Source of the DNA: a virus
Length of the DNA stretch: 38,034 bases
Strand: one strand, 5' to 3'
Virus record (IMG/VR): IMGVR_UViG_3300026488_000007
Coordinates: 1-38,034 of that record
The translations under genes and the position numbers were made by a program. A model generated the notes under the pieces. The model saw nothing but the letters and a program-made list of their open reading frames with translations. It made no database searches and was not told the DNA's origin. Positions within the stretch are counted from its first letter, which is position 1; every line of letters starts with the position of its first letter. Shown here piece by piece: positions 1 through 7,263 of the stretch.

Positions 1-127
1 CTTCAACATTAAAAAAGTTTGAACCTGATAAAACAAAATCACATTCATACTCTTGAGCAAACTCATTTGGATGCATCAGCCTTCTTTGCTCTTCAACCAT
101 CTTTAAATACTTTTCATCTTGGTTGAT
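1..127. repeat. 127-bp exact terminal direct repeat, left copy
   Basis: The first 127 bases are identical to the last 127 (37908-38034). The terL frame runs continuously from position 1 into 37907, so joining the ends restores one gene. The exact length of 127 matches a common maximum assembly k-mer, which suggests a circular assembly path rather than physical terminal repeats. This last point is inference. Confidence 0.95.
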
Positions 128-901
128 TGTATATGGATAAAATAACCTGAAATACTCATGCTCATCATATTTGTCAAATGGATCAACAATCTCATAAAAA
201 AAGTTACCAACACCATTCGGAGTTGATAACATTACTACTTTTCCACCCGTTGCTGCAACTGTTGGTAAAACAACTGTTTTGATAAAATTATCAGGATCAG
301 GATTGTTCAAAAATGCTGCTTCATCAACAAACACAATATCTAAATCCAAACCTCTAACCTTATCTGTTGGTGGTAAGGACTTTATGTATGAACCATTCTT
401 TGCTCCTGTCAAAGTTTTTGAAAACACGATCATTTCAGAATTCTTCTGTGAAATCAGTTGTTGAATTATATCAACCCAACCAGCAACTTTATTCAAATGT
501 AATTCTGCTTGGTTAATTAAACCATAAATGTATTGGTTCAACAACTTCTTTGCAGCATCTTCTCCTCTTGAAATAATACCAATCTTGGTGTTTGCTGTAA
601 CTCCTGAAGGAAATTTATTAAATAATGCTGCCCATAATGCAAAGATAGCAACCGCTGTTGACATGCCAATCTGTCTCGCTTTAACAACAGCAACTCTTTG
701 ATGATTCAAAATTGCATTGAAAAAATAGTCTTGATAAGGTCTGATTAATGAATCTCCTTGCATTCCAATAACATAAGTAGCAAATACACTTGGATCTTTT
801 CTTGCTAAAGCCATATAAAACTTTCCATTAGTCTTCTTCAATGCTAACCTGTCATAGAACTCATCGATGTATTCCTTTGGAATTTCAGTTTTCCGCAACA
901 T
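1..901 (-). CDS. terL: Terminase large subunit, N-terminal ATPase part (gene split by contig ends)
   Basis: This is the packaging motor ATPase that drives DNA into the prohead. It starts at the ATG at 899-901, 17 bases inside the end of terS, and gives 300 residues before running off the left end; it continues at 37907 for a total of 487 aa. The Walker A motif is KARQIGMST (about residues 74-82), which is the terminase-type KxRQxGxS pattern. Walker B is IVFVDEAA (189-196) and the coupling motif LSTPNG is at about 225-230. Overlap with terS and the portal gene next in order fit the usual packaging module. The family assignment is firm. The start is chosen because it is the first ATG that keeps the conserved N-terminal region and couples translation to terS. 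Confidence 0.95.
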   Translation of the reverse strand, partial: MLRKTEIPKEYIDEFYDRLALKKTNGKFYMALARKDPSVFATYVIGMQGDSLIRPYQDYFFNAILNHQRVAVVKARQIGMSTAVAIFALWAALFNKFPSGVTANTKIGIISRGEDAAKKLLNQYIYGLINQAELHLNKVAGWVDIIQQLISQKNSEMIVFSKTLTGAKNGSYIKSLPPTDKVRGLDLDIVFVDEAAFLNNPDPDNFIKTVVLPTVAATGGKVVMLSTPNGVGNFFYEIVDPFDKYDEHEYFRLFYPYTINQDEKYLKMVEEQRRLMHPNEFAQEYECDFVLSGSNFFNVE

Positions 902-1355
902 CTTGTTCTTCACCCTTCTTTGGCAATTCTATAACTGGAACATCCAAAGGCTTTTTTTCATCAACCAATGCTTTAAGAAGATTAGCTTTAGTATCTGCTG
1001 AAACATGCTTATACTTGTTAAGTTCCTTCACAAAGTCTAACAACAATCGCTGATACTTCATAAATGCATCAGCATCTATCTTGCCATTGTGAAGCAACAT
1101 ATCAATATAAGCCTTCATCTCTGCTACTTGCTCTGCTAAAAACATCAACGGACTTCCTAACTTAGCCCAAACAGCAAGTTTATACTTCATAAACAACTCT
1201 TTCCATTCTCCTGTTTCGTCTTCTCTGTTTATGATGTCTTGCCATACTTTTGAAGTTGTTCCTCTCTTCAATGCTGCTACTGTCCGTTGATAATAAGCCT
1301 CTGGACTCATGTTATACTTTCTCTTCTTTTCCTCAGTTTTTTTGTCAGAACCCAT
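885..1355 (-). CDS. terS: Probable terminase small subunit
   Basis: This 156-aa, lysine/glutamate-rich, mostly helical protein ends in a short acidic tail. It lies directly upstream of terL and overlaps it by 17 bases, the usual place for the small subunit that recognises viral DNA and regulates TerL. There is no diagnostic motif, so the call rests on position, size and helical character. The ATG at 1353-1355 is only about 29 bases from the centre of the TATA-like box at 1378-1389. It has no Shine-Dalgarno site, so it is probably translated from a leaderless or very short-leader mRNA. Confidence 0.75.
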   Translation of the reverse strand: MGSDKKTEEKKRKYNMSPEAYYQRTVAALKRGTTSKVWQDIINREDETGEWKELFMKYKLAVWAKLGSPLMFLAEQVAEMKAYIDMLLHNGKIDADAFMKYQRLLLDFVKELNKYKHVSADTKANLLKALVDEKKPLDVPVIELPKKGEEQDVAEN

Positions 1356-1377
1356 CCCATAATATTATAGTAAGAAC

Positions 1378-1412
1378 TCATATATAAATTTTTCTGAAAA
1401 AAAGTACCAAAA
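1378..1412 (-). promoter_or_regulatory. Promoter of terS-terL (35-bp repeated promoter element)
   Basis: Read leftwards it contains CTTTTTTTCAGAAAAATTT followed by ATATATGA, an archaeal BRE/TATA arrangement with the start expected near 1359. The 35-bp block recurs with one mismatch at 37309-37343 in front of the portal gene. An AT-rich second element (TATAATATT) lies between the TATA box and the ATG. Confidence 0.8.
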
Positions 1413-1427
1413 CATTTATATATGACC
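1413..1427 (+). promoter_or_regulatory. Divergent promoter for the small plus-strand operon 1634-2764
   Basis: ACATTTATATATGACC at 1412-1427 faces right, back to back with the terS promoter and forming an inverted repeat with it (TTTATATATGA in both directions). The transcription start is expected near 1445-1450, leaving a leader of about 190 bases. Confidence 0.7.
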
Positions 1428-1633
1428 TGTGATATTATATATTATATAATAACCCTAGGGGAGAGATATATTATATAAGTAACCTATCCCATCACCGTTA
1501 AGGTTAATATAAGGGTGGTGGGTGGGGAGAGGAAGGGATGGAAGTGAAAATAACCGTTAAGGTAATACCGAAGGTTAACATAATAAATTAAAACAAGTCA
1601 GAACCCATCCTTAAAATAAACAAGGTGAAAGAA
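1428..1633 (+). promoter_or_regulatory. Long leader/control region with three ACCGTTAAGG-type repeats
   Basis: The divergent control region holds ACCGTTAAGGTTAA at 1494-1507, ACCGTTAAGGTAATA at 1553-1567 and ACCGAAGGTTAAC at 1567-1579. A purine-rich GGTGGTGGGTGGGGAGAGG stretch lies at 1514-1532. The same 14-mer with one change lies on the other strand at 9512-9525 in the second control region. Operator or replication-protein sites are the likely meaning (inference). No gene is visible here. Confidence 0.5.
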
Positions 1634-1801
1634 ATGGAAGATTGGTTTAACTTTTTGTTTGGGTTGATTTGGTTGTTATTAACTGTTGTTGTGATACCAA
1701 GTTTGTTGTTGTTGGGTTATTACAAACATTTTGTAATCGCAGTGTATTTTGTTTGGTTGTTGTTGGAACATAGTAAATTGGTTCAATTAACACAAAAATG
1801 A
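1634..1801 (+). CDS. Small membrane protein, 55 aa
   Basis: The ATG at 1634 follows an AAGGTGAAAGAA ribosome site. The product is almost entirely hydrophobic, with two predicted membrane segments (about residues 8-28 and 32-46) and short polar ends. Its stop overlaps the next start (ATGA), so it is the first gene of a coupled operon behind the divergent promoter. The family is not recognised. It could be an early membrane-acting takeover protein, but nothing in the sequence proves that. Confidence 0.7.
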   Translation: MEDWFNFLFGLIWLLLTVVVIPSLLLLGYYKHFVIAVYFVWLLLEHSKLVQLTQK

Positions 1802-1968
1802 GACCAAAAGCAGTTGTGTTGTATCTGAAAGACGGAACAACGAAAACTTTAAAAATAAATAGCAGAGGTTGGTATGTGGATGGTAAAGAAAAGTTAGCTC
1901 TTGATGAAGTGTTGGATAAATACAAACCTGTTGATTTGAGATACATCTATAAAAAAGAAGCGAGGTGA
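1798..1968 (+). CDS. Hypothetical protein, 56 aa
   Basis: It starts at an ATGA overlap with the preceding membrane protein gene, so translation is probably coupled. The small basic protein has a beta-rich start (VVLYLKDGTTKTLKI) and a lysine-rich end. Its last codons form the GAGGTGATAAA ribosome site of the next gene. The family is not recognised. Confidence 0.7.
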   Translation: MRPKAVVLYLKDGTTKTLKINSRGWYVDGKEKLALDEVLDKYKPVDLRYIYKKEAR

Positions 1969-1972
1969 TAAA

Positions 1973-2329
1973 ATGAAACGAAAATATCCTAAATTCGAAG
2001 AAGCTTATGACATAAATGATTTGGTTGTTGCATTCATAGATGAACATATACACTTTCATGGAATAACTGAAGATGATAAAGCCGTAAGATTGTTCGCAAA
2101 AGAATATTTCTATGATGCTGTCTACTCTGAAGGAGCAACAATTTATATACATAAAAAAGCATTAGATGATGATCTGTACGGCGTTACTTTTGATACAGAA
2201 TACTTCAAGACAATCGAATTCTCTGAAGATGACTACTATACAATAATAAAAGTTGAAATCGACCCAAAGAAATTTAAAAAATTTTATAACCAAAGGAAAA
2301 AAGATTACTACAAAATGATGGAGAGGTGA
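1973..2329 (+). CDS. Hypothetical acidic protein, 118 aa
   Basis: The ATG at 1973 has a strong GAGGTGAT site at the end of the previous gene. The product is rich in D, E, Y and F, with several aromatic-acidic runs (DDLYGVTF, SEDDYYTII) that suggest an alpha/beta fold. The acidic surface would suit a DNA-mimic or protein-binding role, but this is inference. It sits third in a five-gene operon, and its stop overlaps the ribosome site of the next gene. The family is not recognised. Confidence 0.75.
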   Translation: MKRKYPKFEEAYDINDLVVAFIDEHIHFHGITEDDKAVRLFAKEYFYDAVYSEGATIYIHKKALDDDLYGVTFDTEYFKTIEFSEDDYYTIIKVEIDPKKFKKFYNQRKKDYYKMMER

Positions 2330-2334
2330 TGGAA

Positions 2335-2583
2335 GTGATATTTGAACTGATCGATGTGAATGATAAACCAATAGATATGAATAAAATCCTGATCTATCTG
2401 CAAACAAGATACGCCCCATCAGAAATATCTAAAGAGGAGGAGTATTACTACTTCTCCTCTGTTCTCTATGATTTGAAAATGTGGATTGAAAATAACCGCT
2501 TGTTCGTGATGACTAAATTAGATGAAAAAACAATCAAACAAATATTCTTAAGTCTTAACTTGATAGTGGTGAATAAAAATTAA
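2335..2583 (+). CDS. Hypothetical protein, 82 aa, GTG start
   Basis: A GTG at 2335 is chosen because GAGGTGATGGAAGTG matches the GAGGTGATTGAAATG pattern seen at 11239 and 12310. Alternatives at 2326 (GTG) and 2329 (ATG) would lie within the ribosome site. The product is a small acidic alpha/beta protein with EEEYYYFSSVLYDLK in the middle. Its end overlaps the zinc-ribbon gene by five bases. The family is not recognised. Confidence 0.7.
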   Translation: MIFELIDVNDKPIDMNKILIYLQTRYAPSEISKEEEYYYFSSVLYDLKMWIENNRLFVMTKLDEKTIKQIFLSLNLIVVNKN

Positions 2584-2764
2584 ATTCTGTAAAACCTGTG
2601 GAACACCAATCAAAGATCCTCTAAATAAATCAGAATTCTGTTCTTTGGTCTGTTTAATCACTTATAAGTTGAAAATCGAACATAAATCTGAATATATTAA
2701 TCTTTTGCCACTTCTAAATGATGAAGATCAAAAAAATTTTCCCATTTTATTTAAATATTGTTGA
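2579..2764 (+). CDS. Zinc-ribbon-like small protein with probable ATT start, 61 aa
   Basis: The frame encodes FCKTCG near the start and FCSLVC about 15 residues on, giving a CxxC...CxxxC zinc-binding pattern like a treble-clef or zinc ribbon, followed by a helical tail. The frame is closed by TGA at 2570-2572, so no ATG, GTG or TTG is available before the first cysteine. ATT at 2579 is the best start, six bases after GGTGA in the end of the previous gene. An ATA start at 2573 is the alternative. The four regularly spaced cysteines argue that this is a real gene. DNA or RNA binding is a guess. Confidence 0.6.
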   Translation: MKFCKTCGTPIKDPLNKSEFCSLVCLITYKLKIEHKSEYINLLPLLNDEDQKNFPILFKYC

Positions 2765-3015
2765 TCAGTCCGAACAAGTGTTCTAATTCTTGAATATATT
2801 TAAAGAGGCCATCCTTGAATTTGAAAATTAGTTGATCTATTTGGATTTGGAATAGTCGCCTCCGCATTGATTTTATTACTTGCCAGTGAATTCTTGAAGT
2901 TTTATTAATTTTAAAAATTTCTAAAATTTGTGAAAAATCCAAAAATCAATTAATTTATTTTTCATTTTTTCGGAAAAAGCGAAAAAATCAAAAATTGTTT
3001 GATAAATTTAAATAA

Positions 3016-3150
3016 TATCCTTTTTACATGAGACATAATTAAACAGATTAATTAATTTTTATTTTAATTTATCTTTTTTACATGAGATAAATAGATTAAT
3101 TTATCATATAAATAATTATAATTAATTTATCTTTTTTACATAAGATAAAT
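3016..3150 (+). repeat. Three imperfect direct repeats (ATCTTTTTTACATGAGATAA type)
   Basis: Copies begin near 3016, 3068 and 3127 and share TATC(C/T)TTTTTACATGAGA with small changes (third copy CATAAGATAA). Spacing is about 52 and 59 bases, and each is followed by AT-rich TTAAT sequence. Copies two and three are also weak inverted repeats (TTATC...GATAA). They look like iterons or operator sites. Confidence 0.6.
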
Positions 3151-3376
3151 TAAAAAGATAATTAATTAATCATAATTAATTAAATAATTAATAAATTAAA
3201 TAATAAATTAATTAATTTATTAAATAAGCGTGGCATGTGATTAATTAATTTAAAAATAATAAATAATTAAATAATTTAATTATTTTAAGATATAATTAAT
3301 TTAATTAAATTAAATAAATTAATTAATATTAATATATTAAATTAATTAATTAAACTTTTTCAAAAATGAAAAGATG

Positions 3377-3433
3377 TTTTCAAATTTGAAAATATAATTA
3401 TTTTATTTCGATTTTTAATCACTGAAAAGTGAT
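3377..3433. repeat. 16-bp perfect palindrome and adjacent GAAA-loop hairpin
   Basis: TTTTCAAATTTGAAAA at 3377-3392 is perfectly palindromic. ATCACT-GAAA-AGTGAT at 3418-3433 forms a 6-bp stem with a GNRA-type loop. Both lie in the AT-rich region and could be protein-binding sites or RNA structures. Confidence 0.5.
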
Positions 3434-3517
3434 AAATATAAATGTTTAAGAAATAATCAAAATTTTTAATTAGATTGTATTTATAAAGAAAAAGATTTTT
3501 TAAAAAAAGAAAAAAGA

Positions 3518-4141
3518 TTATATTTTGAAAATTTCTTTTATTTTATCAAATACTTGTTCATATCCCATTCCTTTATCTTCATATAACAACTCAAAAGTTG
3601 TTAATGAGTTGTAGATTACTAAATAAAACAATTCTTCAAAATCTTCTTTATTATATATAATTAACAATCCTTGATTCTCTGAATTCATTTGTATTTTGTA
3701 ATCAATGTAATGAATATATTTCATTATGAACTCTTTTCTATACTGATTTAACTCTTTTATTGCTTGTTGTTTTTCTTCTTCTCTTGTTGCTTCTCTAATT
3801 CTCTTTTTAAATTCTTTTTCTTTTTCTTTATATTCTCTTGTTATTTCTGATAAGTTATACTCTATAGTAATGTATTCTGGATTATAAAACAAATAGTATC
3901 TCTCATATCTCTCTTGTATTTGATATCCTAAAACATACTCATAGAATTCTCTTATAATGTAATATATACCTTCTTCTTTTTCAACAATGTTTTTACTATG
4001 GGACAAATAACTATGCCATTTGTCCCAATTCTCTTCAACATCACTGATAAACTCTTTTACTTCTTCTGTTGTGTCAAAAGACACAACTTCTAGATTTGTT
4101 ATTTCATATTGTTTTTTAATTTTTTTTACATTTATTTTCAT
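3518..4141 (-). CDS. Hypothetical protein, 207 aa, single-gene transcript
   Basis: It starts at the ATG at 4139-4141 behind GGAGAGTGATAGA; the upstream in-frame ATG would place the ribosome site inside the gene. The protein is highly charged. It has an N-terminal alpha/beta part, a central coiled-coil-like helix (REYKEKEKEFKKRIREATRE) and a C-terminal alpha/beta region. It is the only minus-strand gene in the early half of the genome, has its own strong promoter at 4185-4201, and lies between the candidate origin and the early operon. That position would suit a regulator or replication factor, but no DNA-binding motif is evident. The family is not recognised. Confidence 0.75.
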   Translation of the reverse strand: MKINVKKIKKQYEITNLEVVSFDTTEEVKEFISDVEENWDKWHSYLSHSKNIVEKEEGIYYIIREFYEYVLGYQIQERYERYYLFYNPEYITIEYNLSEITREYKEKEKEFKKRIREATREEEKQQAIKELNQYRKEFIMKYIHYIDYKIQMNSENQGLLIIYNKEDFEELFYLVIYNSLTTFELLYEDKGMGYEQVFDKIKEIFKI

Positions 4142-4184
4142 TCTATCACTCTCCATAAAGTTTATATCAATATAATAAACCTTT

Positions 4185-4201
4185 TCATATATAAATATTT
4201 C
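4185..4201 (-). promoter_or_regulatory. Promoter of gene 3518-4141
   Basis: Read leftwards the sequence is AAATATTTATATATGAAAAG, matching the shared viral promoter core. A start near 4168 would leave a leader of about 27 bases before the ATG. Confidence 0.7.
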
Positions 4202-4938
4202 TTTACTTTAATATATATTTTTCAATAAATAAATAGAAATATATTTTACTGATATCATTTTTATGAAATTCACTTAATAATAAATACATTCTTGTTTTTA
4301 TTTTACAATGAGAACATTATTTTATTTATAAATGATTTTCAAAACTTTTTTAAACTCAAAAATCTATTATATTAATACAATGAAAAACAACAATTATCTT
4401 AATTGGAATGAATTTAGAGTTTTAGAATCGACAACAAATTTTATTAATGAATTAGAAAAATTTTATAATGATTACAGAAAATTAAGTATTACAAAAGCAT
4501 TCAAAAAACTTTTTTAATTTTGTTTTTTATTTTTATTTTTTTATTAAATAGTTTAACAAGGACTATATAGTATGGAATAGGTTTAAAAATGAAATTCAAA
4601 ACTTTATTTAAAAAATCATTTTTCTTAAACTTTTTAATAATTTACTATTTCTTAAAAATATGTTTTCTTAAATCCTATTTAAAATATATCTATTCTAAAA
4701 TATATATCATTCTATATGAGATTTTGTTTTTACTGATAAGTTATAAATCTATTTTCATTTTTCATAAAATTATGAAATTTCAAAAATTTAAGAAATTAGA
4801 AAAATTAAGGAATTTAAGAATTTTCTATATATTTAAAGGGCGTTTTACAAATGTTTTCTTATATTTTAAAGGGGCTTTGAGTGAATTATTATTCAAAACT
4901 CGAAAAGTTATTTATAAATTTATATACTTGATTACAAC
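4202..4938. other. AT-rich spacer with two doubtful plus-strand ORFs
   Basis: No gene can be supported firmly. A frame at 4332-4517 (or from the ATG at 4380, 45 aa ending TKAFKKLF) has plausible amphipathic sequence but no ribosome site. A frame at 4589-4996 encodes a K/F/I/Y-rich product expected from near-random AT sequence, and it contains the promoter of the next operon. A run of T residues at 4511-4545 could end a short transcript. Confidence 0.4.
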
Positions 4939-4953
4939 AATATTTATATATAG
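4939..4953 (+). promoter_or_regulatory. Promoter of the small-gene operon 5002-9113
   Basis: CAATATTTATATATAGG matches the shared promoter core. A transcription start near 4972 would leave a leader of about 30 bases carrying the GGAGGTTGA ribosome site of the first gene. Confidence 0.7.
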
Positions 4954-5001
4954 GCATGCTTATTATATTTGTGAAATTAAAATTAATGGAGGTTGATAAA
5001 A

Positions 5002-5343
5002 ATGAAACAAAAACCAATGCAAATAACAAAAAAATATCCTGGTGTGTGGTGTGTTGAAAATATGAGAATAGAGAAGCATAAAACTGATGAACTAATCATA
5101 AGTGAATATCAATGGCTAGATTTTGTAAAAAAAAGAAAAAATATTTTCAATAATAAAACAATTTACAGGGTTTATGATTGTGGAAACTTTTTAGTAGTTA
5201 AAGAATTTAATTATTTTAAAGGAAATAAAGACGTTTGGTTGTGGGTTTATGATAAACAAAATAAAGTTTATTATGTTTTATGGAATATTGACAACAAAAA
5301 AAGTATTTGGTTTTATTTGGATTTAATTAAAAATTTAAATTAA
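5002..5343 (+). CDS. Hypothetical protein, 113 aa
   Basis: The ATG at 5002 follows GGAGGTTGATAAA and is the first gene after the promoter at 4939-4953. The product is rich in aromatic residues (several W, Y and F) with beta-like strands such as NKVYYVLWNIDNKKSIWFYL, suggesting a compact beta-rich fold. No catalytic motif is visible. The family is not recognised. First position in the operon suggests early, high expression. Confidence 0.75.
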   Translation: MKQKPMQITKKYPGVWCVENMRIEKHKTDELIISEYQWLDFVKKRKNIFNNKTIYRVYDCGNFLVVKEFNYFKGNKDVWLWVYDKQNKVYYVLWNIDNKKSIWFYLDLIKNLN

Positions 5344-5357
5344 CGGAGGTGGTAAAC

Positions 5358-5561
5358 ATGGATTTGCGTATTTGGATTTATCAAACTTATGAAGGCATAT
5401 CTATTGAATTTAAAGAAAATGAATATTCATTTTTATTTTTTTTAGAACGAAATTACAATTCAAAAAAAATAATTGAGTTTTTGAAAGAGATATTCAGTAA
5501 AGTGGCATATGAAATACGCTCCAATGGTTCAAGTGATACAAAATATTATTTCAAACTTTGA
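5358..5561 (+). CDS. Hypothetical protein, 67 aa
   Basis: It starts at the ATG at 5358 after CGGAGGTGGTAAAC, 14 bases after the previous stop. It appears to be a small alpha/beta protein with a hydrophobic core segment (YSFLFFLERNY) and a helix (KKIIEFLKEIFSKV). There is no recognised motif or family. Confidence 0.7.
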   Translation: MDLRIWIYQTYEGISIEFKENEYSFLFFLERNYNSKKIIEFLKEIFSKVAYEIRSNGSSDTKYYFKL

Positions 5562-5585
5562 TAAATAACGAAAGAGGTGGTATAA

Positions 5586-5915
5586 ATGGCTGAATTTCAC
5601 AAAATAAAACCAATTGAAAAACAGATTTTTGAGAATGAAAGATATAAAGGGTTTTATGTGATTGGTTCAGATTATCCAAAAGAGTGCTTTGGTGCTCCTA
5701 AATGGATAATATTTTATTTAAAGGACAAAAATAAACCTAATGGATTAGAAATCAATTTATTTAGTTTTGAGTATAACACAAGAGATTTTAAAGACAAATT
5801 AAAAAAAGATTTTAATAAAGCTTATGAAACAGCTTTAAAAAGAGCAGTAACGCAACAAGCAAAAGAAACAATTAAAGGGTTTTTTAATTCAATTAAAAAA
5901 GAATTTAACTTTTAA
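5586..5915 (+). CDS. Hypothetical protein, 109 aa
   Basis: The ATG at 5586 follows GAGGTGGTATAA. The N-terminal part looks beta-rich (KGFYVIGSDYP, KWIIFYLKDK) and the C-terminal 45 residues form a lysine-rich helical region. The mixed fold and small size are typical of phage host-interaction proteins, but no family is recognised. Confidence 0.75.
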   Translation: MAEFHKIKPIEKQIFENERYKGFYVIGSDYPKECFGAPKWIIFYLKDKNKPNGLEINLFSFEYNTRDFKDKLKKDFNKAYETALKRAVTQQAKETIKGFFNSIKKEFNF

Positions 5916-5928
5916 AGGGGTGGTATGT

Positions 5929-6060
5929 ATGGAAACAACAAAAGATATAACATTATGGGATATTTGCTTCCCTATATATACATGTGATAAGTGCCCAAAT
6001 CGTAACCTTTGCCGTATAATAACAACTAAGAATAAAAGAGGTGGTGCAAATGTCAAATAA
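5929..6060 (+). CDS. Cysteine-rich small protein, 43 aa
   Basis: The ATG at 5929 follows AAGGGGTGGTATGT. The product contains CFPIYTCDKCPNRNLC, with four cysteines spaced C-x6-C-x2-C-x5-C, a likely zinc-binding (or Fe-S) knuckle. Its last 11 bases overlap the next gene, and its tail codons provide that gene's GAGGTGGTGCAA ribosome site. The family is not recognised. Confidence 0.65.
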   Translation: METTKDITLWDICFPIYTCDKCPNRNLCRIITTKNKRGGANVK

Positions 6061-6256
6061 ATATGATTTGGTTTATTTAAATCCTTTTGGTGGTGTGGTT
6101 TTTGTAAAGAATGACAAGGATTTGTTTTTTATGAGTGATTTAAGGGGCAAAAGAGAAATAGATGTTATAAGTGGAAAAACATATTTCATAACAACAAAAG
6201 AAGAAATAAAGAAATTGCCAAATTATGAGAATATTAAAAAACAATTAAATATTTAA
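6050..6256 (+). CDS. Hypothetical protein, 68 aa
   Basis: The ATG at 6050 overlaps the end of the cysteine-rich gene and follows GAGGTGGTGCAA. It is a small, probably beta-barrel-like protein (YDLVYLNPFGGVVFVKNDKD, then SGKTYFITTKEEI). No family is recognised. Confidence 0.7.
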   Translation: MSNKYDLVYLNPFGGVVFVKNDKDLFFMSDLRGKREIDVISGKTYFITTKEEIKKLPNYENIKKQLNI

Positions 6257-6267
6257 AAGGTGGGACT

Positions 6268-6528
6268 ATGGATAAACAATATATATTTACTCCAATAGGT
6301 AAAGTTTATGGTAAAGTAGTAGAAGAAAACAAGGATTTTTTACCACATTATATTATTGATATTAATTTAAAGGTAAAAACTAAAAAGGATTTTGAGAAAT
6401 TAAAGCGGTTTTTCAAGAACACACAATTTTATAGTGGGGCTTTTTCAGTAGCTCCTAGATTCGTTACTTTAAAGTATCAAAATGAGATTGTTAAAATCAA
6501 TTGTTTAAAACATGAATACATAAATTAA
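6268..6528 (+). CDS. Hypothetical protein, 86 aa
   Basis: The ATG at 6268 follows AAAGGTGGGACT. The order of segments suggests a beta-alpha-beta arrangement: KVYGKVVEENKDF, then a lysine-rich helix (KKDFEKLKRFFKN), then strands (SVAPRFVTLKYQN). No family is recognised. Confidence 0.7.
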   Translation: MDKQYIFTPIGKVYGKVVEENKDFLPHYIIDINLKVKTKKDFEKLKRFFKNTQFYSGAFSVAPRFVTLKYQNEIVKINCLKHEYIN

Positions 6529-6542
6529 AGGAGGTGGTAAAA

Positions 6543-6707
6543 ATGGAAAACTATAAAAATGAAATTAAAGAAGCTTTTTTTAATTTACAAAAAAGTTTTT
6601 TTGAGTGGTTGAACGAAAAAGATGAATTTAAAGAAGAGATAAGATTAAGGGAATTAAAAAATAAATGTCTTGATATGGTTGATAAAATAAATGAATACTT
6701 AATTTAA
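6543..6707 (+). CDS. Small helical protein, 54 aa
   Basis: The ATG at 6543 has a strong AAAGGAGGTGGTAAAA site. The product is highly charged and predicted fully helical, with a possible coiled coil over its second half (EEIRLRELKNKCLDMVDKI). No family is recognised. Confidence 0.7.
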   Translation: MENYKNEIKEAFFNLQKSFFEWLNEKDEFKEEIRLRELKNKCLDMVDKINEYLI

Positions 6708-6721
6708 AGGAGGTGAGAAAA

Positions 6722-6997
6722 ATGGGTTTTTATGGAATTATAAACATTGAAATAAATTTCCCTTTGGGTATGTATAAAGATGAGATGGATAAAGTGATAC
6801 AGAATATTAGTGAATTTGTATCACTGGATAGTGTTGACAGATATACAGCAATTTTTTCAGAAGAAAGTAATTTTAGTTATGGAACAATTGATGACTTAAA
6901 AATGATTTTAGAAGAGTTAAAGGCAGACAATAAAATAGAAGACGCAAGTATTAACATTTGGTATCTGGATGAACCTGATGAAACAATATACATTTAA
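6722..6997 (+). CDS. Hypothetical acidic protein, 91 aa
   Basis: The ATG at 6722 follows AAAGGAGGTGAGAAAA. The acidic protein starts with a strand (GIINIEINFPLG), continues with helices and ends DEPDETIYI. The net negative charge is compatible with a DNA-mimic or protein inhibitor; this is inference only. The family is not recognised. Confidence 0.7.
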   Translation: MGFYGIINIEINFPLGMYKDEMDKVIQNISEFVSLDSVDRYTAIFSEESNFSYGTIDDLKMILEELKADNKIEDASINIWYLDEPDETIYI

Positions 6998-7007
6998 AGG
7001 TGGGAAC

Positions 7008-7244
7008 ATGGCAAAATTAGGAGTAAAATCAATTTACGATATGGAAACAAACAAAAGAATAATAGCAAAAGCATGGCTTAAAAATCCGTATTTAACAGAG
7101 AAACAAGTAAAATATTTATTATGTGTTTGGAAACCGAGCGGTAATTATGAAAAAGCGAAAGAGTTATGGGATTGGTTTAAAAGAGCAACAAGAGAAGAAT
7201 TGATTAAATTGGCAAAAGAAGACAGCATTTATAACTTCATTTAA
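7008..7244 (+). CDS. Hypothetical basic helical protein, 78 aa
   Basis: The ATG at 7008 follows AAAGGTGGGAAC; an upstream in-frame start inside the preceding gene has no ribosome site. The product is basic and helical, with KNPYLTEKQVKYLLCVW resembling a small helix-turn-helix or zinc-free KOW-like arrangement, but the match is weak. No family is recognised. Confidence 0.7.
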   Translation: MAKLGVKSIYDMETNKRIIAKAWLKNPYLTEKQVKYLLCVWKPSGNYEKAKELWDWFKRATREELIKLAKEDSIYNFI

Positions 7245-7263
7245 ATTTAAAGGAGGTGATAGA

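Larger units (their letters stand above)
2765..3517. other. AT-rich non-coding region with iteron-like repeats; candidate origin or control region
   Basis: No convincing gene is seen. From about 2940 the sequence is almost only A and T, with long TTAATTAA-type runs at 3150-3350 that would melt easily. It holds three direct repeats (3016-3040, 3068-3100, 3127-3150), a perfect 16-bp palindrome TTTTCAAATTTGAAAA at 3377-3392, a stem-loop at 3418-3433, and a small GC island GCGTGGCATGTGAT at 3228-3241. T-runs on the minus strand at 3483-3517 probably end the lone gene 3518-4141. Replication origin is an inference from composition and repeats. Confidence 0.5.

Noticed and set aside
1-127. Physical direct terminal repeats as in T7-like phages
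   Set aside because: 127 bases is exactly a common assembler overlap and lies in the middle of terL, so an assembly origin is more likely.
2751-2942. 63-codon minus-strand ORF facing the zinc-ribbon gene
   Set aside because: TTG start without ribosome site or promoter, overlaps the end of the opposite-strand gene, and lies in AT-rich non-coding sequence.
4332-4517. 61-codon plus-strand ORF
   Set aside because: No ribosome site or promoter at a suitable distance. Its last 40 residues look plausible, so it is mentioned only in the spacer note.
4589-4996. 135-codon plus-strand ORF rich in K, F, I and Y
   Set aside because: Composition is what AT-rich non-coding DNA gives, the ribosome site is weak, and the promoter for the next operon (4939-4953) lies within it.
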